In this document: one piece after another, positions 33,235 to 44,482 of the stretch
Position numbering within the stretch: position 1 is the first letter of the stretch
Layout: each line of letters opens with the position of its first letter
Assembly (NCBI RefSeq): GCF_902167145.1
Contig: NC_050099.1
Span: 13,220,434-13,284,433 of the forward strand
Reading direction: 5' to 3'
Source of the DNA: Zea mays
Taxonomy: Eukaryota; Streptophyta; Magnoliopsida; Poales; Poaceae
Length of the DNA stretch: 64,000 nt
The notes under the pieces: generated by a model
Database searches by the model: none
What the model saw: the letters and a program-made list of their open reading frames with translations, nothing else
What the model was told of the DNA's origin: nothing
Translations under genes and position numbers: made by a program

Positions 33235-34552
33235 GATGTTTTCAAGTTGTTCATATACCTCGCACCCACGCAAAGTTTAGTCATCAAGGAAGGGTCGGCC
33301 TCGCCTCGGCAAAGCCCGACCCTCCCTCGGGGGCTAAAAGGGGGGAACCCCCTCTGCGTCGAAATTTTCCTCGAAAAAAGATCTTTTCTGCCAGAATGTC
33401 TTTCGTGCTTTTTGACTACTTCGAAAGTGGATCCTGAAAATGACGGAGTACACGTAAGCAGCCAAGGCTGACCGAGCCGAGGGACTCCTACGCCTCCGGG
33501 ATACGGATACCTCACTCATCACCTTCTGCGATAAGTAACTCACGTTCGGATAAGTGACTCCGTGGACCGAACAAGTCCTCACGTTCGGAAGCTCTTCTGC
33601 CGAAGCGATCCTTCGAGCCTTCTCGACTACGTCGGTGACAGAACCCTATGGACGAATAAGAGTGCGCGTAAGCGGCAAGGCCGACCGAGCCGAGGGACTC
33701 CTACGCCTCCGGGATACGGATACCTCACTCATCACCTTCCGCGAGAAGCAACTCTCGCTCGCACAAACATTTCTGTTACCGACAAAAAAGTCCAGATACT
33801 CGAAACAAGAGGAAAAGATACGCAGCTTTACAACACGGCGAGGGTGTGTTTTGGCCTCGGCGGCCGCAGGAAACACGCGCTACAAGACAATCCGATCCTG
33901 CAGGCTCGGGTCTTGACGCTGGAAGGGAGCAGCAGCACCCTCGGCATCGACAACACTTTCGGCGAGGTCCGACCTAGCCTCAGATGGCGACGCGGTCCGA
34001 AGATCTCCACTCCGAAGGACGACGTCATCGCCACGCCCGGGCCATCGCTGCCAGGGTCTTCTCCGGGAATCCGGCCCGAGCAGGCGGCTCGGCCGGTCAC
34101 CCCGGGGCCTCGGCCAACTGTCCTCCAAGGACGTCAGCCCGACCCGAGGCCTCGGCTGGTCAATTCCAGCGTCGATCCCGCTAACGGACGACCCGGCCAG
34201 GCTCCGGCCAACCAGGTTTTCTTTTCGAGCCAACTCTGCCTCTGTTCATGCTGACACCGCTTCCCCTGGCCTCGGCTCATCGGAGAGCAGCCGAGGGGTT
34301 CCTTTAACTAAGCTAGAGAAGCCTCAGACAACAAGGCCGACCGAGCCGAGGGACTCCTACACCTCCGGGATACGGATACCTCACTCGTCACCTTTACACG
34401 GGGCGACTCAGGTTTGGTGAAGCGGTTCAGACAACCAACAGGCGAGTCTTAGTGCTCGAAAATGAGGAAAAACATGGCTCCGTGCCAAAATTACGTACAT
34501 GTTTAGGCCTCGACAGCCACGATGAACAAAAACACTAGCATTCGAAGTGCCA

Positions 34553-35398
34553 TTACAGACGGAACTCTGGTTCCGTCCCCGCGGGTATGGACAACCTCCG
34601 CACAGGGGAGCCCGCGGGGCGATGAACGCCGGGGGACCCGCCAGCGACCTCTGCAGCAGCAGCCATGGTCCTAGGACGGATGCGGCCGCCGGAGGGCTCT
34701 CGTTCGCATTCCCGCTCAAGGGACGCGAACCAGCTATTAAAGCCAAAGAGCGGGCCGCTCCAAAGCGCACCGGCAGGTCCTCGCTGCCGTCCTCGCCGTG
34801 AAAGCGAGGAAGAGGGCGGAATGTTGCATCCTAGCTGGGCAGCAACAGTTCGCCTTCCCCGGCATGGCTGGAGGACGTCTCCTCCGCAGGGCTGGAGGAT
34901 GTTTGCCACCACCAGAAGCTGGGAGAAGAGGTGGCCCGCCGGCCCGTGCGGGAGGTAAAGCCCCGGCTCGCCTTGCTCCCCGCCCCAGCGAGGATGACGA
35001 ACACCCTCGAGGCTGAGGGCGGGACCAAGATCACAGCCCGGCTTGCCTCTCCCCATCCAAGGACTGGAGGTCACCGTTTTGGGTGACCGCCGGCGGAGGG
35101 GTGCAGCCGGGCTGCAGGATGAAAATCCTTGAAGCCAAACGATGGCTGAAAGGTACCAACTCCCACGGAGTTGCGTTCCTCCAACGATGAGGCGGAAAGA
35201 CGGCGGGTATCCCCCATCCGGGGGCTTGGAGGTGGAAAGACACGATGCATAAGGGAGCGCGAAGACATGGTCACCTTCCAAGGGGGTCACCCTCCTTTTA
35301 AAGGCGACTCTCCCTACCTGCGTCCCCAGCCGTCGCGGGCTGAGTCTTCTCCAACACGCTCCAAGGTCCCCCCCTGCGGCGCGGGGGCTGGGTCCCAC
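34553..35398 (-). CDS. Antisense open frame in the Huck-like 3' region, function unknown
   Basis: A 281-codon frame on the minus strand, starting MGPSPRAAGGDLGACWRR. The product would be rich in Arg, Gly, Pro and Ser with basic clusters (RRGRQRG, RECEREPSGGRIRPR) and no recognisable domain. Related Tat-lineage elements (Grande, Retand) have antisense frames in the same position, from established knowledge, which is why it is listed. The DNA is GC-rich, so long frames arise by chance and several others exist in this region. A conserved counterpart in another Huck-like copy would be needed; none is in this window. Confidence 0.3.
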   Translation of the reverse strand: MGPSPRAAGGDLGACWRRLSPRRLGTQVGRVAFKRRVTPLEGDHVFALPYASCLSTSKPPDGGYPPSFRLIVGGTQLRGSWYLSAIVWLQGFSSCSPAAPLRRRSPKTVTSSPWMGRGKPGCDLGPALSLEGVRHPRWGGEQGEPGLYLPHGPAGHLFSQLLVVANILQPCGGDVLQPCRGRRTVAAQLGCNIPPSSSLSRRGRQRGPAGALWSGPLFGFNSWFASLERECEREPSGGRIRPRTMAAAAEVAGGSPGVHRPAGSPVRRLSIPAGTEPEFRL

Positions 35399-36173
35399 AC
35401 GTCATGCAAGCCGGCTTAGAGCAGAAGAAGCCAAACCGCCGTGCGCGGTGCGCACAACCGCCCAGCGGTTATAAGTGACTCTCCACTTTTGCCCAGACCA
35501 ACGGGCGAAAGGGGCGGGCAGCCATGCAGGCGGCATGCAACCGCGCCAGGTGGGCGCGCTTCTCCGACTCCCAACACGCCCAGCATGGAGGCCCAGGCCC
35601 ACACGTCATGCAACCGGCGCGCCGAATGCTTCGTGCATGCAACTGCACCGCCACTTGCGCCACCACCGCGCCTCCTCGACTGCGGAACCAATACCACGAC
35701 TCGAGGCGACCCAGCGCACGACCCAGCAGCGCCAGCCTGGCGCGGCGGTCAGTGCGGCCAAAAATGGGCCGGCAGTAATGACGGTGGCAGGCGGGCAGGA
35801 GCAGCGGTCACGTCGTCAGCCAAGCTCACGTCCCATCCGGGGGCAGCGAGAGAACCCTCTCTCACGGCGTGAAGATAACGCGCCCGTGTTCCGTTCCTCG
35901 AACGGCTCGCGCACGCGCAACGACCGCCCCGCCAACCACTCGCCCAGTCGCATTAACTCCGCGGCGGGACAGGCGGCGCCTCTGGCAGGAGAAGCGGGCG
36001 ACGCTTCGCCTTCGCCATAATGACCGCGTCAGTAAAGGTACACCGCGTCGTTCGATTTCGTATCCTTTTCCTTTTTTCCTCTTTCTCTCTCTTGCAACAG
36101 GGATCGGGAAAGGGGGAAACCCCGAAAAGGATCCTTCCCCGTGAAGGAACCAGGCTCCGAGCCTCCCTACTGA

Positions 36174-36384
36174 TCAGAGGTTCGAAGGCTGGCCCCTCGG
36201 AAGGGTTCGACAGCCGCCTCAGATCACGTGGGCCCTACACCCACTACTGGTCAGAGGTTCGAAGGCTGGCCCCTCGGAAGGGTTCAACGGCCGCCTCAGG
36301 CTACTCGGGCTCCGCGCCCACTACTGATCAGGGGTTCGAAGGCTGGCCCCCGAAGGGTTCACAGCCGCCTCAGACACAGAGCGA
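36174..36384 (+). repeat. Three 77-bp tandem units
   Basis: Units begin TCAGAGGTTCGAAGGCTGGC at 36174 and 36251, and TCAGGGGTTCGAAGGCTGGC at 36328; the third is shorter. They lie about 0.7 kb before the 3' LTR. Confidence 0.85.
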
Positions 36385-37106
36385 GGGATGACCATGGGTA
36401 CGTTCGATACATAACCGAGGCTCGGGCTGCGCTCCCGAGGTACCCTAGGACATTTCCGAGACCAGCGGGAACGATCTTGTAACGGAATCCCATCAGAGGG
36501 AGGCATCGAGCCCTCGGACCCCGTCGCCAGGGGACCAGGTCCGGCAGATCACCCGCAGGTACTTTTGGGCGTGCCTCTGGGCCCCTAGACGACCCCTAAC
36601 GAATAGGGCACAGACGTCCACTCGGATTACCCGCCTGCAGCTCACCGGAGACACCATGTTCGGCGCCCATCGAGGGCAACATGGCGCTTTCCCCCCTCCT
36701 CCTTGCGGAAAGGCGACGCAGGGGCGTATATAAAAAAGTCGAGTCTGTCCCTGATCGCCCTCTCGCCCTGTGCAGAGGCTCGGGGGCTGCTCTCGCAAAC
36801 CCGACTCCGGCCGAACCGTTGACAGCGTCAACATACCAGCCCGAGAACTTGAGACCCGACCGTACACCCGGGCTACGGCCAGCTCGCATGAGGGAACGAC
36901 CAGACCAGCCGAAGCATTACGCGAGGCATTAAGACCTCGAAGGAGTGAAACCACTCCTCCGAGGCCTCGGGGGCTACACCCGGCGGGTGCGCTCGCGCGC
37001 ACCCACCGGAACAAAACGCAACCAAGAAAGGCTAGTCCCCTTGCAAAAAAGTGCGACGAAAGCTTCCAAGCGAGTGCTAACACTCCCTTCGAGGCTCGGG
37101 GGCTAC

Positions 37107-38615
37107 TGTCGGGGACCATAATTAGGGGTACCCTCAAGGCTCCTAATTCTCAGCTGGTAACCCCCATCAGCATAAAGCTGCAAAGGCCTGATGGGTGCGA
37201 TTAAGACAGGGATCAGCCCATTCGAGGGACTCGATCACGCCTCGCCCGAGCCTAGCCTCGGACAAGGGCAGCCGACCCCGGAGGATTTCCGTCTCGCCCG
37301 AGGCCCCCCTCCAGCGGCGAATATATTTCCGGCTCGACCGAGGCCCTGTCTTCGCCAAGAAGCAACCTTGGCCAAATCGCCGCACCGACCGACCAAATCA
37401 CAGGAGCATTTAATGCAAAGGTGGCCTGACACCTTTATCCTGACGCGCGCCCCCCAGCCGGCAGAGCCGAAGTCACCGCCGTCACTTCGTCGCTCCACTG
37501 ACCGGCCTGACAGAAGGACAGCACCGCCTGCGCCACTCCGACTGCGGTGCCACTTGACAGAGTGAGACTGACAGGCAGTCAGGCCCGGCCGAAGGCACCC
37601 TAGGAAGCTCCGCTTCGCCCGACCCAGGGCTCGGACTCAGGCTAAGTCCCGGAAGACGGCGAACTCCGCTCCGCCCGACCCAGGGCTCGGACTCGGGCTA
37701 AGTCCCGGAAGACGACGAACTCCACTCCGCCCGACCCAGGGCTCGGACTCGGGCTCAGCCCCAGAAGACGACGAACTCCGCTTCGCCCGACCCCAGGGCT
37801 CGGACTCTGCCCTGGCCTCAGCCAACGGCCTCCGCCTCGCCCAACCTAGGGGCTCGGACTCGACCTCGGCCACGGAAGACAGACTCGACCTCGGCTTCGG
37901 AGGAGCTTCCACATCGCCCAACCTAGGGCGCAGACCAGCCACGTCAACAGGAGGCGCCATCATCACCCTACCCCGAGCTGACTCGGGCCACAGGGAACAA
38001 GACCGGCGTCCCATCTGGCTCGCTCCGCCAGATAGGCAATGATGGCGCCCCGCATACTCTGTGACGACGGCGGCTCTCAGCCCCCTTACGGAAGCAAGAG
38101 GACGTCAGCAAGGACTCAATCGCTCCGACAGCTGTCCCTCCGCCAGGCTCCATCGCTCCTCCGACGGCCACGACATCACACCAGCTGGGTGCCAAAATCT
38201 CTCCGGCTGCCACGACGGCATGTACTTAGGGCGCTAGCTCTCCTCCGCTAGACATGTAGCACTCTGCAATACCCCCCATTGTACACCTGGATCCTCTCCT
38301 TACGCCTATAAAAGGAAGGACCATGGCCCTCTTAGAGAGGGTTGGCCGCGCGGGGACGAGGAGGAGACAGGCGCTCGCTTGAGGCCGCTCGCTCCCTCTC
38401 CCGCGTGGACGCTTGTAACCCCCTACTGCAAGCGCACCCGACCTGGGCGCGGGACGAACACGAAGGCCGCGGGATTCCCACCTCTCTCACGCCGGTCTCC
38501 GGCCGCCTCACTTTCCCCCCTTCGCGCTCGCCCTCGCGCTCGACCCATCTGGGCTGGGGCACGCGGCGACATTCACTCGTCGGTTCAGGGACCCCCCGGT
38601 CTCGAAACGCCGACA
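37107..38615 (+). repeat. Huck-like 3' LTR (first element)
   Basis: 1,509 bp. Differs from the 5' LTR mainly by about 107 bp, equal to two fewer tandem units. Preceded by GAGGCTCGGGGGCTAC, the likely polypurine priming region, and followed by the AGCAT duplication. Confidence 0.92.
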
Positions 38616-38620
38616 AGCAT

Positions 38621-39190
38621 ATTGTTAGATATTGTTAGTGTTTACTACTTAGTTAGCTATCCACATGTTTAGTGTTTAGTAAATAGTTAGCTATTTTCTT
38701 GTTAGTGTTTAGTAAATAGTTAGATATTTACTTGTTTAGCATATTGTTAGCGTTTAGTAAATTCTTAGTGATTATATAGTTAGCATTTTGTTTAGCGCAT
38801 TGATATTACATGTTAAGCATATTGTTTATTACGTAGATATCGTGCAGTTTTCTGTGTTGGCAACCATCGTGTTGTCGTTTATTTGCAGGTTTTCGAAACA
38901 TCACTTTACAGGGGAGGTGCTGCCAATTTTTTTATTGACAATATTATTTTTTGCACATAGGTGTTGTTCCGACTTGACCTTGTCCACTGTTTGCTGGACT
39001 CGTACGAGATCTCAGGTATAATTTGTTTTCGTACATTATTCATATATTATGTAATTTTGTTTGATGTGGTCATTTAATATTTATTATATAGTTATTAGTT
39101 AATAAGTAGTTACTATTTATTTATTATTTAGTAAGTTTATAGGCTTAAGTATGTAGCCATTATTAAGTTAGTAATCCATTTTTGCAATAG
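38621..39190 (+). other. MULE leader intron and untranslated exon before the transposase
   Basis: AT-rich DNA with repeated GTTTAGTAAATAGTTAG motifs continues the intron begun at 24913. A possible exon runs from about 38889 (after TTTGCAG) to the donor AG/GTATAA at about 39015. A second intron ends at TTTTGCAATAG directly before the transposase ATG. Confidence 0.45.
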
Positions 39191-41676
39191 ATGGACACCC
39201 TAGTGACACTATACCATGGAGGAAGCGTGGGGATAGATGCGTATGGGAGTGTTACTTTTGATGGTATGAAGATCGTGACCATGTTGTTCGATGAAAGACC
39301 ATCTTTTGACAAGATTTTCGCTCGATCTTGTGAGGAGATTAGTTGCGACATAAACGACCCTAGAATATCAATTCAGGGTTTGTTGTCCCATATTACATAT
39401 GGAACAGTTGTCCGACGGTTGATCTCCATTGGCTCAGAAGATGATTGGGTGAGATATGTAAGAATCGTGAAGACCATGCTTCTACCATGTTTGGATGTGG
39501 TTGTTCAGCCGTTATCTGTTACTCATTGTGATGCTCCAGTCGGGTTGACTCCACAAATTCCCAATGCATCTCGTATTGAAGCTCCTTTGGTAGAGCTTCC
39601 GGAAGAAGTGGTTGTTGTGCACGATGCTCAATCGGGGCCGCACGAGTATGGGATTTCTCGTCCTCTTCCTGGCGTTTGTGGGGCTTCTAGTCCGGTGGTA
39701 CCCCCCCAAGAGATCCCATTGACCCAGGATCCAGTTCAGGATCATCCTAGTAAGTGTCTTTGACACATTGTTCATATCCATCGTTATTTCGTTTCATTAG
39801 ACTTTTTAATGTGGTATTTCTTGCTTCCATCCGATGCAGGATCTCCACAAATCGATAATGGTGCTTATCTTGATATGCCTGTGTCATATAATATGGACAA
39901 CATATGCAGGGCATCCAATAGTGTTGATGTTCAGATTGAGGATGAGGAGGAGCCATATGAGGCTGCACGGGCCTTAGATTCTGATGATGACCGTCTGGTT
40001 CAAGAAATGACCGAGCAAGAAATTGAACTCATAAGACGTTTGTGTCCGGAGCGTGACCCTGCAGTACATGAATTTAGCAGTCTAAGTCATTCCACCCGTA
40101 CATATGCTGAAGGACGTGATGATGAACTGCTAGAGGCTCCGGATAACGCCGACAGCATTGAGATTAAGGTAGGCTTACTTTTCAAGGACCTGCCTACACT
40201 AAGACGATGGCTACAGAAATATTCTATGAACCGCAAGAGGCCGTTCAAGGTGAGACATTCGTATGCACAACGTCGTTACACTGTTGTGTGCGAGGTGTCG
40301 GAATGTAATTGGAGGGTATGTGCCCGAAGGCAGAAGGACACCGGAAAGTTTAAGATCACCAAAATTGTAGGGCCACACACTTGTGCCCAGACAGAGCTGA
40401 GTTCTAAGCATCGTCAGTTGACATCTACCCTGATTGCGAAAAGGATATTGGGGATATTGAAGGGTCAGCCAAACTTGAAGGTGAAGTCAATTATGACCAT
40501 GACTTCGGAGCTGTTTGGTTACAGGATCAAATATGGGAAAGCATGGAGGGCAAAGCAGCGAGCATGGAAGATGATATACGGGGATTGGGAGGAGGGTTAT
40601 GAGAAGTTACCAGCATTGTTCAATGCAATCAAAGCAAAAAACCTAGGCATGCATTACGAGTACATCCCCAAACCTAATGAATGGAGGAACGACAGAGTGA
40701 TATTTTTTCGTGCTTTCTGGTGTTTCTCGCAGTGCGTAGAGGCATTCAGGCATTGTCGTCCCGTGCTCTCTATTGATGGTACTTTTCTGCTTGGGAAGTA
40801 TAAGGGCACATTGTTGGTTGCCATATCATGCGACATAGACAACGCACTGGTTCCTTTGGTATTTGCTTTGGTGGAGAGGGAGAACAGAGATAGTTGGTCT
40901 TGGTTCTTGCGGCTTGTACGTATCCATGTCGTAGGCCCTGGACGCGAGGTTGGTGTCATATCTGACAGACACCAAGGTATTCTTAATGCAGTGCAAGAGC
41001 AGATTCCTGGCTACGCACCCATTCATCACAGATGGTGCACTCGACATCTAGCAGAAAATCTTCTTCGAAAGGTCATAGCAAGGCTAACTTCCCCCTCTTT
41101 GAGGAGGTATGTCGACAGTTGGAGGTTTCTTTTTTCGAGGATAAGTTGAAGGAACTAAAAGATGCAACAAATGTTGAAGGTAAGAACTGTATTGCTGGAT
41201 TGATGAGGGAACCACAGAAATGGACAAGGGCCTACGACGAAGGTGGCTGGCGGTTCAAGTTTCAGACTAGCAACATGGCCAAGTCATTTAACAGTGTGCT
41301 CAAGGGTATACGGGGCATGCCAGTCAATGCTATAGTAACATTCACTTTTTATAGGCTTGTGGCTTGGTTTAATGATAGACACGCGCAGGCCAAGGCAATG
41401 CAGACGCGAGGGCAGAGATGGGCACCTAAACCAACATCACACCTTAATAATGCAAAGGAACATGCCCATAGACATGAGGTACAATGCTTTGATGAGGAGT
41501 TGGGTAAATACGAGGTAACAACACTAGGCGGCATAACTTCCGATGGTGAGGTGCGACCTTCGAGGACACATGTCGTGTTACTTGATGCATTCTCGTGCGG
41601 TTGTGGTAAACCTAGACAATACCATTTTCCATGTTCTCATTATGTTGCGGCCACACGTCATCGTAACTTTGCATGT
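39191..41676 (+). pseudogene. MULE (mudrA-type) transposase, frameshifted
   Basis: Exon one (39191 to about 39749) encodes an N-terminal domain (MDTLVTLYHGGSVGID). A short intron (GTAAGT to GATGCAG, ending 39839) follows. Exon two has an acidic stretch, the MuDR zinc-type DNA-binding domain (CEVSECNWRVCARR ... GPHTC), the DDE-type MULE core (SIDGTFLLGKYKG near 40770; ISDRHQGI near 40960), the C-x2-H motif CTRHLAEN, and a SWIM finger (CGCGKPRQYHFPCSH, 41597-41650). The frame shifts near 41060-41075 between LAENLLRK and NFPLFEEV. The segment reads MAKSFNSVLKG where relatives, as I recall them, have AESF, so the third catalytic acid may be Lys. The enzyme would cut and join element ends in the nucleus. 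Confidence 0.85.
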
Positions 41677-41695
41677 TGATATCTTAATTTGCAGG

Positions 41696-44099
41696 ATGGC
41701 GCAGTTCCACTTGCTGGACCCTCACTACGACGAGCACCACAGGGGCTGTCTCACCGCAGAGGGAGAGGTAATATTTTGCACATATATTAAGTTTTCGAAT
41801 TAATATATGCGACGTATATTTGACTAATGAAATTCTTTTGATTGCTAGGTGTTGCCCGTTCTGTGGGTCCGGACCCACGACCGGTTTCTGGAGGAGATGA
41901 GGTACGATGAGAGGTACACTCCTCTCCTACAGAGGGCTGGCTTGGACGTCGTATCGTACCAGGTTCGCCGTGGGCTGCCCACTTTCAACCCAGCGGCGTT
42001 GACGGCTCTGGTCGACAGGTAAAGACTTCTCTAGTTGTTTAATATTTACAATTATCAAATCTACTTTGCATACTAATGATTTTGTATTCGTTTGTCTTCC
42101 AATAGGTGGCGGCCAGAGACTCACACTTTCCACCTTCCCTGCGGTGAGATGACCGTGACGCTTGAAGATTGCCAGAAGTTTCTTGGTCTCAGCATTATCG
42201 GTCATCCAGTGACCGGTCAGGCATCACCAGGCGGATGGAGGCAGAGGGTGGAGGCCTTTCTTGGGAGACTGCTTCCGGATGACCTAAGAGGTAGCCACAA
42301 CACCAGAGTCCCACTGACCTGGCTTAGGCAGGCCTTTGGGCAGTGTCCACCTGGTGCAGACGAGCAGACGGTTGGATACCATTGTCGAGCTTGGATTCTC
42401 CATCTCTTTGGTTCAGTTCTTTTTCCAGACGCGACAGGCGACAGCGCGTCATGGATGTTTCTGCCCTGCCTGACTGACTGGGATACGACAGGAGGTTACA
42501 GCTGGGCTTCTGCAGTGTTGGCCTTCCTGTACAGGCAACTTTGCGAGGCTTGCCGTCGTTCGTCGAGGATCGCTAGCTTAGGTGGATGTGTCTACCTACT
42601 ACAGCTGTGGATGTGGGCACACATACCCGTCGGGCGACCCAGAGAGTTTCCTCCTCGTGAGTGGTTCGTGGTAGCTGGACATCGGCTTAAGCCCACGGCT
42701 GCTTACCGCTGGGACCAGGTCGAGGAGCCATTCGCACGACACCAGCGTGCTTACGTGGAGTACTCAAACAAGCTCAACGCACTTACTCCTTCGATGGTGA
42801 GTTGTCTACTTTTATCTTTTTCCTTAAATAGTTGGTAAAATGACTATAAACTTACATGTGCTTTCTAAAACTTTTGCAGGTGACCTGGCAACCGTATCTT
42901 GATCCTTATTTCGCCAGCATACAGTTGAGCAGCATGTGCTCAATAGACGAGAACCTCTACTTAATGAGGTGTCCCCTCATCTGTTTTTATGCTGTTGAGT
43001 ACCACTTGCCCCATAGAGTTGCTCGACAGTTCGGATTGTGATAGGAGTTTCCGGTGGAGCCATTCTCGACTTCAATAGAACTTCATAAGTGAGTGACTAC
43101 ATGCACTTGTTATTCTAACTAATAATTGAAATATCAGTTAGTCGCTAATATGTTTCTAACTTTTGCAGGTTCGACAGATAGAGACAGAAGAAGGTCACGG
43201 ACTTCGAGACCCACCACCGTGATTACATTGATGAATGGGAACAACAGGGGGATCTTAACTATGAGAACGAACAGGCGCACACAAACTACAACTTCCGAAG
43301 GTATTTGATTTGGTATGCTGGTGTGACTAGGTGCAAGCTGAAGGGACAGTGGACAGCTGCAGACTATGCCGAGCAAGAATCGTCAGACGACGAAGACACA
43401 GCTTTCGACATAGCTGCTCGGCACGGGTCCCAAATTGAGGCTGCTCCAATCCTTGACAGAGTGGTAACTATTTCTTTACTAAAATTAGATATTTCAATTC
43501 AATGCTTTATGTCTAGTTTTGAGCATCCTAATGTTTTAACTTGTGAATAGGGAAACTCTATGCTCGTATCAGTTGTTGAACTTGAGCGTATCTCACAGAG
43601 AACTTCATATAGTACTACGCTATCGTTACTATCAGTGAGTATCAATGTTTAAAAGAAAACTTGTTTATTTGTATGTTGTAACATATGTCTGTAACTAATA
43701 TTTCGATTACAGAGGGTATCACGTCGTCTTCGTCGTGCATCTGCTCGGTGTGGATGCCGGTCTCTAGCGGGCGTTGACGTGCAGCTGCCTGTGCCTCGTA
43801 TGCAGCAGGACGTTCAGCCTCCCATTTGTGCAGTTGGACCATCTACAGCAGGACTGAGCTCCTCGCGATCGACGCGGGACACGTTTGAGGACGTGGCCCA
43901 CGACGACGAGGACGACGACGACGACGACACTGGCGCTGGCGCCGCAGGTCAGGAGGAGATTGGACCATCTCAGTTGCAGGATGCTCCTACAACTCAGCCA
44001 TCACAGCTGACACCACGTAGAAGGCGTCCACGAGACCCTTACACTCCAGGCACCGACGCTCTTGGGGCCAAGGGCAAGGGTAAGACTAGGAGGAAATGA
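41696..44099 (+). pseudogene. Plant mobile domain (PMD, MAIN-like) gene inside the MULE
   Basis: Seven exons by splice sites: 41696-41767, 41849-42018, 42106-42796, 42880-43088, 43169-43463, 43551-43634, 43713-44099. Exons two to four encode the PMD fold (DRWRPETHTFHLPCGEMTVT, DCQKFLGLSIIG; WHP-like VPLTWLRQAFG; MWAHIPVGRP; EYHLPHRVARQFGL), as in MAIN/MAIL1 and phosphatase-7 long-form relatives, linked to silencing and genome stability in Arabidopsis. The last exon is acidic (DEDDDDDD) then basic (RRRRPRDP, KGKGKTRRK). In-frame TGA at about 43039 and TAG at 43179-43181 interrupt it. It follows the transposase by 20 bp in the same direction and lies between the MULE ends, so it moves with the element. 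Confidence 0.8.
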
Positions 44100-44482
44100 A
44101 TACTTTTGGGATGTTGGTCTTATGCTGAAAACTTTGTAATTTGGACTCATGCTGGAGACGTTGTAATGTGAACTATGTTATGTGTTTTGGACTATGTTTT
44201 GTGGACATTCTATTTTGGACTTTGTTTGTGGACATTGTATGAAGAACTATGTTCTGTGGATGTTTTTATATTCGATGTTATTTTGTGATGTTTTATATGT
44301 TGAAATGTGGTCATGTCTTATAATATGTGATTATTTGAACTGTGGTTGTTAATAAAACAAGGGGAACTCTTGCAAAATTTTTTTGTGAATTGTAAAAAAC
44401 ATAACAAGCAATAAGTAACGCATCTTTAAAGTTCTAAATTATTTTTGATACGAAAATACTACATAACAGGCTACAAGTTTCT
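44100..44482. other. Convergent 3' ends between the PMD and zinc-module genes
   Basis: AT-rich spacer with T- and A-rich tracts suited to polyadenylation on both strands. Repeats of TTTGGACT / TATGTTNTGTGGA occur at 44140-44260. No coding frame. Confidence 0.5.

Larger units (their letters stand above)
33235..37106. other. Long 3' region of the Huck-like element
   Basis: 3.9 kb between the polyprotein stop and the 3' LTR. It holds three direct repeats of a 56-bp sequence beginning ACCGAGCCGAGGGACTCCTA (33470-33524, 33683-33738, 34338-34394), three 77-bp tandem units (36174-36384) and a long minus-strand open frame (34553-35398). Tat-lineage elements are known to carry extra, often antisense, frames here. 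Confidence 0.75.
24971..38615 (+). mobile_element. Ty3-gypsy element, Tat/Huck-like, nested in the MULE
   Basis: Complete element of 13,645 bp: LTRs 24971-26586 and 37107-38615, TGTCG...CGACA ends, and an exact AGCAT duplication (24966-24970, 38616-38620). The polyprotein has gypsy order with a second, archaeal-type RNase H between RT and integrase, the mark of the Tat lineage. A 3.9-kb region separates integrase from the 3' LTR, also typical of Tat elements. The Huck (maize) assignment is from memory of the LTR start. Four internal nonsense codons and a lost RT catalytic Asp show it is dead. It inserted in the MULE leader intron, separating the left terminal repeat from the transposase by 13.6 kb. 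Confidence 0.92.

Noticed and set aside
33562..34254. Plus-strand 230-codon frame in the Huck-like 3' region
   Set aside because: No domain and spans dispersed repeats; likely a GC-driven chance frame.
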